Origin: Roseitalea sp.
Lineage (GTDB): Bacteria; Pseudomonadota; Alphaproteobacteria; Rhizobiales; Rhizobiaceae
Assembly: GCA_017642895.1 (NCBI GenBank)
Contig: JAEPON010000005.1
Location: 62,001-126,000, forward strand
Direction of reading: 5' to 3'
DNA length: 64,000 bases
Made by a program: the position numbers and the translations under genes. Below, in pieces: positions 17,105-23,890 of the stretch (the stretch's first letter is position 1; every line of letters starts with the position of its first letter). The notes beneath the pieces are model-generated. The model saw nothing but the letters and a program-made list of their open reading frames with translations. It did no database searches and was not told where the DNA came from.

Positions 17105-17825
17105 ATGCCCCGCGATTGGCGCGACGATCGGGCCTACGACCATTTCGATAGCCTCGGTCTCTCGGGGCTTGCCTGGGAGTGCCTGAGACGGAACGAGCGC
17201 TACCGAGCAGACTACAAGCGAATGAGCGATGGCGGCAACACAGCCGCCGATTGGGGGTTGCGATTTCCCCACCGATCCAGACATCGCCGCGCCCAACGCT
17301 CCGGTCTTCTGGCGTCCCGACTTCGCCCCAGCGGTCGTCAACCTAGTCGCCATGGTATCGGACCTCGGGCTTCAAGCGGCCAGCATCACCGAACACGTCG
17401 CCGAGCGCCGAACCGATGAACACGGAAAGTCTTGGGCTCTACTGCCGGACGGCACCGTTCTTGTAGCGACCTCGGACGCGGTCGACGCGCGAAGCGTCGG
17501 CGTCCTTATCCCACTTGACGATCATTGGCCGGTCCGTGTCGCCGCCGCCGAACGGTTGCGACGCCAGGTGATCGAGCGAACCGCCGACCCACCCATCACG
17601 CCCCAGCGCCGCGAGCGCCTCAAACGCGCACTGCGCTGCATCGACGGCCGCCGCGATGGCGCGACCTATCGGGCGATCGCGACCGCCTTTTTCGGCGCCC
17701 GCCGTGTCGCCGAGGAACCCTGGAAGACGAGTTCGTTGAAAGCCCAGATCGCGAGACTCGCGGCCTATGGCCGGACGCTTGTCGTACGCGGCCACGAAGA
17801 CCTGCTTCGCGGCAAATTGAAGTAA
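17105..17825 (+). CDS. fseA: DUF6499-DUF2285 activator made by +1 frameshift, FseA-like
   Basis: Zero-frame translation from the ATG at 17105 (GGAGAG 7 bases upstream) gives the DUF6499 domain (DWRDDRAYDHFDSLGLSGLAWECLRRNERYRADYK). It then loses homology at WGLRFP and would end at 17419 (104 residues). The +1 frame resumes at TDPDIAAPNAPVFWRPD and continues through a DUF2285 domain to 17825. Skipping one C at TTTCCCC (17264-17270) restores a 239-residue protein of normal family length. In ICEMlSymR7A such a pair (msi172/msi171) is fused by programmed +1 frameshifting to give FseA, the activator of rdfS. A one-base indel or sequencing error is the alternative. Confidence 0.7.
17229..17825 (+). 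CDS. DUF2285 C-terminal half of FseA-like protein (+1 frame)
   Basis: Standing alone this frame gives 198 residues from an ATG at 17229. However, its first 13 residues (MAATQPPIGGCDF) are an out-of-frame reading of the DUF6499 region. True family sequence starts at PTDPDIAAP. DUF2285 features include LLPDGTVLVATS, VLIPLDDHWPVRVAAAERLRRQ and YRAIATAFFGARRVAEEPWKTSSLKAQI. It is best read as the second half of the frameshift product. Independent translation from 17229 cannot be excluded. Confidence 0.65.
   Translation: MAATQPPIGGCDFPTDPDIAAPNAPVFWRPDFAPAVVNLVAMVSDLGLQAASITEHVAERRTDEHGKSWALLPDGTVLVATSDAVDARSVGVLIPLDDHWPVRVAAAERLRRQVIERTADPPITPQRRERLKRALRCIDGRRDGATYRAIATAFFGARRVAEEPWKTSSLKAQIARLAAYGRTLVVRGHEDLLRGKLK
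17264..17270 (+). other. Candidate +1 programmed frameshift site (UUU-CCC-C)
   Basis: Zero-frame codons are UUU CCC CAC. A +1 slip at CCC-C gives UUU CCC (C) ACC and joins WGLRFP to TDPDIAAP without loss of family sequence. C-runs read by tRNA-Pro are known +1-prone sites. A G-run, TTGGGGGTTG, lies at 17251-17260 and could act as a stimulator. Confidence 0.6.
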
Positions 17826-17897
17826 TCGCTTGGCACCGGAAGCTTCACGAAGTGAATTTTTCTGGTTTGCATGCTGGTCTCTCCCTACAAGTCGAGG

Positions 17898-18815
17898 ATG
17901 ACTGAAACTTCCCTCGATTTCGGTTTCTACCCCGGTCCGCTTGATCTTGACGCCGGCGAGATCACCATCCGGTCGCGACCCGACCGTGAAACCATCGCCG
18001 CCCATCTGCGGAACGAGGCGGGCATTGAGAAAGACTGGATCTACGCGCCTGCCCAGCGGTCGCGAGACTTCATGACGGGCGCCATCCATGAGAAGCCCTA
18101 TTCGGCGCGCGTCTTCGGGTTACCGAAGACCCACATGATCACCCATCGCCAAGCGGACAACGAGGATCATCTGACGTTCCATTTGTGGAGTCTCTCGTTC
18201 TTCACCGGCCTGCGGCTGACGGCGACGGAGGCGGGATTTCTCGACGCCACGCCGCTCAAACCTGGGAAGCTCGTCGACTTCGTTCTGCTCGGTGACAGTT
18301 TGTCCGCATGCGTCGCGCTCGCCGAGCGGTTCTGGTCAGCCAACCTCGCGACGCCGCGGCAGGCGCAACGCTTCGCCGCTGCCGTGCATGCGCTTTTTCT
18401 GGCCAAGTATCCGCCTGCGCTGCAATTTGAGCGCTTCCTCTATCTCTATGCGGCGCTGGACGCCTGCTTCGCGCTCGCCAATGAGGTGCACCCGCCGAGC
18501 GGGCACGTTCCGCACTCCGGCCGCGCGGCCTGGCTCTGCCAGCGCTTTGGGATGGAGGTTCCGGCATGGGCGGACGCCGGTGGCCCGGGCGCTTCCGAGG
18601 TCGCCGCCATCCGCAATGACGCTGTGCATGAAGCGCTCTACATGGACGAACCACTCGGCTTTGCCTTGCATGGCGTCGGCGCGAGCCAGAACCTAACTCT
18701 GGAGCTTGAAGCGTTGATCTGCCGGTTCCTGGTCGCGCTGATCGGCGCGACTTCCACCGACTACGTCCAATCATCGGTGAACACGCGGCAGCGCCACGGC
18801 TTGAGGTTAGGCTGA
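17898..18815 (+). CDS. HEPN-like protein paired with a cyclase-like gene
   Basis: 305 residues from the ATG at 17898; an ATG at 17871 would add 9. The C-terminal half is helical (ERFLYLYAALDACFALANE) and ends in AAIRNDAVHEALYMDE, where R239-x4-H244 fits the R-x4-6-H catalytic motif of HEPN RNases. The N-terminal 130 residues are unassigned. The stop is 3 bases before the ATG of the cyclase-like gene, so they form one operon. I infer an RNase-type effector whose activity might be set by the cyclase product. The exact family is unknown to me. Confidence 0.55.
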   Translation: MTETSLDFGFYPGPLDLDAGEITIRSRPDRETIAAHLRNEAGIEKDWIYAPAQRSRDFMTGAIHEKPYSARVFGLPKTHMITHRQADNEDHLTFHLWSLSFFTGLRLTATEAGFLDATPLKPGKLVDFVLLGDSLSACVALAERFWSANLATPRQAQRFAAAVHALFLAKYPPALQFERFLYLYAALDACFALANEVHPPSGHVPHSGRAAWLCQRFGMEVPAWADAGGPGASEVAAIRNDAVHEALYMDEPLGFALHGVGASQNLTLELEALICRFLVALIGATSTDYVQSSVNTRQRHGLRLG

Positions 18816-18818
18816 TAC

Positions 18819-19664
18819 ATGGCTAGCGCACCGCTTCCAAGTTACGAACGCCGGCTCATCCTCTTCCTGGACTTCCTCGGGTTCCGAGAAATCGTCGCCG
18901 AAATTAACGATGATCCCGCCGCCCTCGGTCGACTCATCGCCGGGCTCAATGCCGTCGCGCGCATTGTAGAAGACGGCTCGGTTGAAAGCGAACGGGTTAC
19001 GCAGTTCTCAGACTCGCTCGTCGTGTCCTACCGAGTCGACGAGACATGCGGGGTGTTTTGGTTGCTGCATGCGATGGCCATGACCGTCGTCGAACTCGCC
19101 GGGCGCGGCTATCTCCTGCGCGGCGCGGTGACCATCGGCGATCTGCTTCATGACGATCGCCATGTCGTGGGACCTGGAATGGTGGCCGCCTACGAGATGG
19201 AGTCGCAGCGCGCGATCATGCCGCGCGTCATAATCGATCCTGCCGTTCTCGACATCGCGCGTGAGCACAGAGGCGACCTGCATACACCCGACGATGAGGA
19301 AGGATATGTGAGAAGCTTCATCGCCGTCGACGACGATGGGGAACACTTCTTCGACTATGTGTCCTGGCGATCCGTCGTAGAAATCGTCGGCGCAGACGAC
19401 GACTCCTACGGCACCTATCTCGCGGAGATCTCGCGATTGATCGAGCGTGGCTTGCGCCACTCCGATACACGGGTGCTACGAAAATATCTCTGGCTGCATC
19501 GTCACTATCTCGCTGCAATCGATCTCTTCGAAGCGATCCCGGTCGACCATCCCTACCGCGCGCAAAGCCCCGAGAATTGCGAAATGATCGCGTCTTTGCC
19601 GCGGTTTGACGCGCTTTGCGCAGCCGCGTCGGCTTCCGTCGCCGCCGAACAACAGCGGAGCTGA
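18819..19664 (+). CDS. Class III nucleotidyl-cyclase-like protein
   Basis: 281 residues. The layout fits a class III cyclase fold: RRLILFLDFLGFREIV (metal-site Asp18 candidate), VTQFSDSLVVSY (Asp65, second metal-site candidate), then RGAVTIGDLLHDDRHVVGPGMVAAYEME, matching the RxGIxxG...G...NxAxRLE strand-helix region. There is no membrane, PAS or receiver domain. Such short soluble cyclases include those of Pycsar defence systems, although this sequence could be a different branch. It is coupled to a HEPN-like gene upstream. Substrate and activity are inferred only. Confidence 0.55.
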   Translation: MASAPLPSYERRLILFLDFLGFREIVAEINDDPAALGRLIAGLNAVARIVEDGSVESERVTQFSDSLVVSYRVDETCGVFWLLHAMAMTVVELAGRGYLLRGAVTIGDLLHDDRHVVGPGMVAAYEMESQRAIMPRVIIDPAVLDIAREHRGDLHTPDDEEGYVRSFIAVDDDGEHFFDYVSWRSVVEIVGADDDSYGTYLAEISRLIERGLRHSDTRVLRKYLWLHRHYLAAIDLFEAIPVDHPYRAQSPENCEMIASLPRFDALCAAASASVAAEQQRS

Positions 19665-19842
19665 CACCACCGGCGCGGTCGCATTGACCGCGCACGTCGC
19701 GTCCTTTCGCAGGGCTTCTTTTGGGGGTAACGTTTCCGCCGCCCACTGATCGTCATCCCTCCCGGACGCGCTTCTCCGCTTTTGTGACCTCCGACAGCCC
19801 GCCGCATCCCGCGGCGCGGCGCAAGCACCGGAGGCGCACCCC
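19665..19842. promoter_or_regulatory. Region upstream of rdfS-like gene
   Basis: 178 bases without a gene. In ICEMlSymR7A the rdfS promoter is the FseA target, so this stretch is the expected control point for excision. I see a polypurine-rich TTCTTTTGGGGGTAACG near 19716-19732 but no clear palindrome. Confidence 0.35.
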
Positions 19843-20127
19843 ATGCCCGATCCCAATGCCGGCCTTCCGCCGCGCTATCTCAGAACCCCAGAAGCCGCCC
19901 GCTTTCTCGGGCTCTCCGGCAGAACGCTGGAAAAACACCGCACCTACGGCACCGGCCCACGCTATTCGAAGATCGGCGGACGCGTCGTCTACGCCGTCGA
20001 CGATCTGCAGGCCTGGGTCGGCCGCGGCGAGAAATCATCGACCTCGGACGACACCGGCGACACGGTGCTGCCCGCCAAGCGGCACGTGGCCATCTCGCCC
20101 GCCTATGCGGACAAGAGCCGCTCATGA
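19843..20127 (+). CDS. rdfS: AlpA/excisionase-like HTH protein, RdfS-like
   Basis: 94 residues with a MerR/AlpA-type winged helix (RYLRTPEAARFLGLSGRTLEKHRTYGTGPRYSKIGGRVVYAVDDLQAWV). In related ICEs this protein is the recombination directionality factor that turns the integrase toward excision and also starts the transfer operon. The stop overlaps the DUF2840 start by 4 bases (ATGA). In plasmid-type versions of this module repA and parA follow the alpA-like gene; here they are absent. Confidence 0.75.
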   Translation: MPDPNAGLPPRYLRTPEAARFLGLSGRTLEKHRTYGTGPRYSKIGGRVVYAVDDLQAWVGRGEKSSTSDDTGDTVLPAKRHVAISPAYADKSRS

Positions 20128-20588
20128 GCCCCCGCACCACAGTCGATCTTTTGTGGATCGAAGGACAGGTCGAGCGCTGGATTCGCTTCGGCCGAATCGT
20201 CCAGGAGACGCTGACGAGCCGCAGCCGGAGCACCGTCGGCTTCGATCCCGGCGCGGTCTTCGCCTTCGTCCGATGGTCGTCGAACGACTACGGCACCGTC
20301 GAGAGCCGGATCGATATCCTGCGCGCGGTTCATTCGGGCGCGAGCTGTTCGACCGTGCCTTGCGTGACGCCCGGCGGCGAGATGCTGCTGCGCCTTTCCG
20401 GCTGGCCGAAAGTCGAGGCGGCGCTGCTCGCCATCGACCAGATCGAAGCGCTCGGGCTCGCCCCCGAAGACGTCTGCCCTGACCATTGGCGGCACGTCCA
20501 CAACCGCCTCACTACCGGGCTCGACCCGCGCGCTTATTCCGAACTGCGGCATGACGCCTGGCTCAAGCGCCGCGAGATCGACGCATGA
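20124..20588 (+). CDS. DUF2840 domain-containing protein
   Basis: 154 residues matching DUF2840 (TVDLLWIEGQVERWIRFG, VFAFVRWSSNDYGTVESRIDILRA, LLRLSGWPKVEAALLAIDQIEALG, DPRAYSELRHDAWLKRREI). Role unknown. It is invariably next to the TraF peptidase in these ICEs. It overlaps both neighbours by 4 bases, so expression is tightly coupled. Confidence 0.85.
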   Translation: MSPRTTVDLLWIEGQVERWIRFGRIVQETLTSRSRSTVGFDPGAVFAFVRWSSNDYGTVESRIDILRAVHSGASCSTVPCVTPGGEMLLRLSGWPKVEAALLAIDQIEALGLAPEDVCPDHWRHVHNRLTTGLDPRAYSELRHDAWLKRREIDA

Positions 20589-21097
20589 CAAGTGCGCGCA
20601 AGACTCTCATCCTCGGTGGGGCGGCGCTCGTCTTGATCGGCGCATCGGCAGTCGTCCGAAGCGACCCGGTCGTGCTGTGGAATCCATCACCCAGCGTTCC
20701 GGTCGGCTTATACGCTGTCACCCCGATCGAGACCCTGGAAGTGGGTGCCTTGGTCGCCGTGCGGCCGCCGGAACCGCTCGAATCCTGGCTCGTCGAGAAC
20801 CGCTATCTCGGTCGCGACACGCCCCTCCTAAAACACATCGCGGCTCTACCCGGGGCCGAAGTGTGCCGCGATGGCGCCGCCATCCTCATCGACGGAGACG
20901 CCATCGCCGAGGCCAGCGAGCGCGACCGGCTCGATTGTCCTCTACCCGTCTGGAACGGCTGCCACCGGCTCGCGGACGGCGAGGTCTTCTTCCTCAACGC
21001 AGATCATCCCGCGAGCCTGGACGGTCGGTATTTCGGGCCGCTCGGCGCCGAGACGATCATCGGCCAAGCGACGCCGATCTGGACGCGGGAGGACTGA
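20585..21097 (+). CDS. traF: S26-family signal peptidase, conjugal transfer TraF
   Basis: 170 residues. A single N-terminal membrane anchor (LILGGAALVLIGASAVV) precedes the serine/lysine catalytic site: Ser37 in NPSPSVPVGLY and Lys83 in LLKHIAALPG. In RP4, TraF cyclises the pilin TrbC after trimming, and a trbC gene is present at 38717. The catalytic spacing is as expected. Located between DUF2840 and the transglycosylase. Confidence 0.85.
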   Translation: MTSARKTLILGGAALVLIGASAVVRSDPVVLWNPSPSVPVGLYAVTPIETLEVGALVAVRPPEPLESWLVENRYLGRDTPLLKHIAALPGAEVCRDGAAILIDGDAIAEASERDRLDCPLPVWNGCHRLADGEVFFLNADHPASLDGRYFGPLGAETIIGQATPIWTRED

Positions 21098-21100
21098 CGG

Positions 21101-21862
21101 ATGGTCCGCCTTCCGCATACTCGCCACCATTCCGGCGCGATCCGTTCCGCAGCGCTTGTGATGACCGCGCTTCTCTTCAGCAGCCCTTCCGCCGCAGTTT
21201 CGCAGCAGACCGTCGACGTTTCGGCCGACGCGCAGGCAACCATCTACGGGGCAGCGATCGACGTCTACATTGCGGAGGCGTCGCAGCGCTTCGCCATTCC
21301 CGAGCGGTGGATACGCGCCGTCATGCGAGCCGAAAGCGCGAACGATCCGCGCGCCGTCAGCAGCGCCGGGGCCATGGGACTGATGCAGATCATGCCCAGA
21401 ACCTGGGACGAGCTGCGCGCCCGCTACGATCTCGGCGAAGATCCGTTCGAGCCCCGCGACAACATCTTGGCGGGCACGGCCTATCTGCGCCAGATGTACG
21501 ACCGTTTCGGCGCGCCGGGGTTTCTTGCAGCCTACAATGCGGGACCGGAGCGTTACGCCGAGCACCTCGCGACCGGCCGCCCGCTGCCGCGCGAAACCCG
21601 CGCCTATGTCACCGCCCTGGCGCCCGTCGTCACCGGCGCGCCGACAGTTCCTCCGCAGAGCGAGCGCACGACGATTGTCGTCGATTGGCGCGCCGCACCG
21701 CTCTTCGTCGCACGGATCGATCAGCGTTCAGGTGACCAACCACGCGCCGATGAGCAAGCATCCGATGGACCGTCAGCCCAGCCCGCGATCTCAAATCTCG
21801 TACAGCCTGAAGAGGGCCCGACCGGTCTCTTCGTCCGGCCCCAGGCGGAGAGTTCGCAATGA
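21101..21862 (+). CDS. Lytic transglycosylase, VirB1-like
   Basis: 253 residues with a signal peptide (hydrophobic core near residues 16-27, cleavage about SPSAA). The SLT domain has catalytic Glu78 (MRAESANDPRAVSSAGAMGLMQIMP) and the AYNAG motif near residue 147. It would open peptidoglycan for the mating channel in the periplasm. The C-terminal 60 residues are low-complexity and polar. It starts 3 bases after traF. Confidence 0.85.
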   Translation: MVRLPHTRHHSGAIRSAALVMTALLFSSPSAAVSQQTVDVSADAQATIYGAAIDVYIAEASQRFAIPERWIRAVMRAESANDPRAVSSAGAMGLMQIMPRTWDELRARYDLGEDPFEPRDNILAGTAYLRQMYDRFGAPGFLAAYNAGPERYAEHLATGRPLPRETRAYVTALAPVVTGAPTVPPQSERTTIVVDWRAAPLFVARIDQRSGDQPRADEQASDGPSAQPAISNLVQPEEGPTGLFVRPQAESSQ

Positions 21863-22109
21863 TCGCCCTAATCGCAGTCTGGCGCACCACGGCGTGCATC
21901 ATCGCATCATCGGTAGGAGTGCAGCACACGGAGAGTGGAACAACGGCAGGAGGGCAAGATAAAAGGCCGGGCGCGCGAGGCGGCTACGGCGTTGTTGTTG
22001 TTAGGTTTTTCGCACGCCGCACGACTATCGATAGTGCCATGCACGCTGCTTGTGCTTTGTTTCTCCTGCTCTTTCGCCGTGCCACTGGGCCAACATGGGC
22101 CTTTTCACC
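21863..22109. other. Non-coding gap before the relaxase, candidate oriT region
   Basis: This 247-base gap is the only sizeable non-coding stretch in the transfer block and immediately precedes the relaxase gene, a common oriT location. It contains the perfect palindrome ACTATCGATAGT (22024-22035) and a GTTGTTGTTGTTAGG run near 21991. Small open frames here (21859-22113, 21935-22129) are not protein-like. Confidence 0.35.
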
Positions 22110-23867
22110 ATGAGCCGGCGCGACAATGACATCCGCGTCCGCCCGGGCCGCATCCGCGACAAGGGAACGCCGGGCCGAAAGGCGAAGAGCTTCGTCGGCC
22201 AGGTCATGCGCGCGGCCAAGAAGGCGGGGCACACCGGTCATCGCTTTCGGTCCTCCGGAGGACGCGCCGGACGATCGACCTTCGGCCGCGGCCGCTTCGT
22301 GAACGTCTCGCGCGGCCTCGCCAGCACCCAGCGCCGCGTCATCGTCAACGCTCGGATCGTTCGCCATCGCGGCCAGAGCTTCCGGTCCGCGCCGCTGGCC
22401 AAGCACATCGATTATCTGAAGCGCGAGGGGGTCACCAAGGACGGCCGCGATACGGCGATGTTCGACAAGGAGCACGACACCGCCGACGATCGCGCCTTCG
22501 CCGCGAGCACCGAAGACGACCGTCATCATTTCCGCTTCATCATCTCGCCCGAGGACGCGGGTCGGATGGAGGACCTGCGCGGGTTCACACGCGACCTGAT
22601 GAGCCAGGCCGAACGGGACCTCGGGACCGAGCTCGACTGGGTCGCGGTCGAACACTGGAACACCGACAACCCGCATGTGCATGTGCTCGTGCGCGGGAAG
22701 GCCGACGACGGGAAAGACCTCGTCATCGCGCGCGATTACATCTCCTCCGGTCTGCGTGGCCGCGCCGAGCAACTGGTCGAACTCGAGCTGGGACCGCGTA
22801 GCGAGAAGGAGATCGCGGCCGGCCTCGACAAGGAGGTCGAAGCCGAACGCTGGACGGGACTCGACCGGGCCTTGCGGAGCCTCGGCGATGACAATGGCGG
22901 CGTCGCCGACTTGCGCCCCGGATCGCCCGAACTGCGAGACCCCGATCTGCGTCGGCGGCTGATCGGCCGCGCGCAGACGCTCGAACGGCTCGGCATCGCC
23001 GAGAAGCTCGCTCCGGCGGTCTGGACGATGAAGCCCGGCGCCGAGCAGACGCTTCGCGATCTCGCCACGCGCGGCGACATCATCAAGACCATGCACCGCG
23101 CCATGGGGAGCGGCGCCGAACGGCCGCTCGCAGACTTCGCCATCCAGGCCGACCCGGCCGAACCGATCCTCGGGCGGCTGGTCGACCGTGGCCTGCATGA
23201 CGAGTTGAAGGGCGAGGCCTATGCCGTCATCGACGGCGTCGACGGCCGCGTCCATCACTTGCGCTTTTCCGATCTCCAGATGACCGGAGACGCGCCGGTC
23301 GGCGGGATCGTCGAGACGCGGAGTTGGAGAGCGCGCGAGGGCGGCCGTCCGCGCCTCTCTTTGGTCGGCCGATCCGACTTTACGCTGGACGCGCAGGTGT
23401 CGGCCGACGGCGCGACCTGGCTCGACCGTCTCCAACTCGCCCGCGAGCGCGCGCCGCTTAGCCAAGCCGGTTTCGGCGCCGAGGTGTCCGCCGCCCTCGA
23501 ACGGCGGATCGATCATCTGGCGGCGGAGGGCCTCGCCACACGACAGGCCGGCCGCGTCAGCTTCTCCCGCAATCTTTTGAAGACGCTGCGCGAGCGAGAC
23601 CTTGCGGTCGCCAGCGCGAAGCTGGAATCCGAGACAGGATTGAAGCGCCAGAAAAGCGGCGACGGCGAAACGGTTGCCGGCGTCTATCGCCAGCGCCTCG
23701 ATCTCGCCTCGGGCCGCTTCGCCATGCTCGACAATGGCCTCGGTTTCGAACTCGTGCCGTGGAAGCCGCAACTCGAAAAACATCTCGGCCAGAGCGTGAC
23801 CGGCACGATGACCCCGGGCGGCGGCGTGGACTGGTCGCTCGGCCGCAAGCGCGGCCTGACGCTTTGA
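22110..23867 (+). CDS. DUF3363 relaxase/mobilisation nuclease, RlxS-like
   Basis: 585 residues. After a basic N-terminus come HHFRFIISPED and EHWNTDNPHVHVLVRG, where His182, His189 and His191 form the relaxase metal triad. A candidate catalytic Tyr lies in IDYLKREGV (Tyr102). DUF3363 sequence makes up the C-terminal half. It would nick oriT and be led into the recipient through TraG. The start is uncertain: ATG 22110 has no strong ribosome-binding site, and ATG 22095 and TTG 22050 are in frame. Confidence 0.85.
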   Translation: MSRRDNDIRVRPGRIRDKGTPGRKAKSFVGQVMRAAKKAGHTGHRFRSSGGRAGRSTFGRGRFVNVSRGLASTQRRVIVNARIVRHRGQSFRSAPLAKHIDYLKREGVTKDGRDTAMFDKEHDTADDRAFAASTEDDRHHFRFIISPEDAGRMEDLRGFTRDLMSQAERDLGTELDWVAVEHWNTDNPHVHVLVRGKADDGKDLVIARDYISSGLRGRAEQLVELELGPRSEKEIAAGLDKEVEAERWTGLDRALRSLGDDNGGVADLRPGSPELRDPDLRRRLIGRAQTLERLGIAEKLAPAVWTMKPGAEQTLRDLATRGDIIKTMHRAMGSGAERPLADFAIQADPAEPILGRLVDRGLHDELKGEAYAVIDGVDGRVHHLRFSDLQMTGDAPVGGIVETRSWRAREGGRPRLSLVGRSDFTLDAQVSADGATWLDRLQLARERAPLSQAGFGAEVSAALERRIDHLAAEGLATRQAGRVSFSRNLLKTLRERDLAVASAKLESETGLKRQKSGDGETVAGVYRQRLDLASGRFAMLDNGLGFELVPWKPQLEKHLGQSVTGTMTPGGGVDWSLGRKRGLTL

Positions 23868-23890
23868 GCCGCCAAGAAATGAGAACTCCC

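Noticed and set aside
19721..20482. 253-residue plus-strand frame across rdfS-like and DUF2840 genes
   Set aside because: Arg/Pro-rich, overlapping two recognised genes in another frame.
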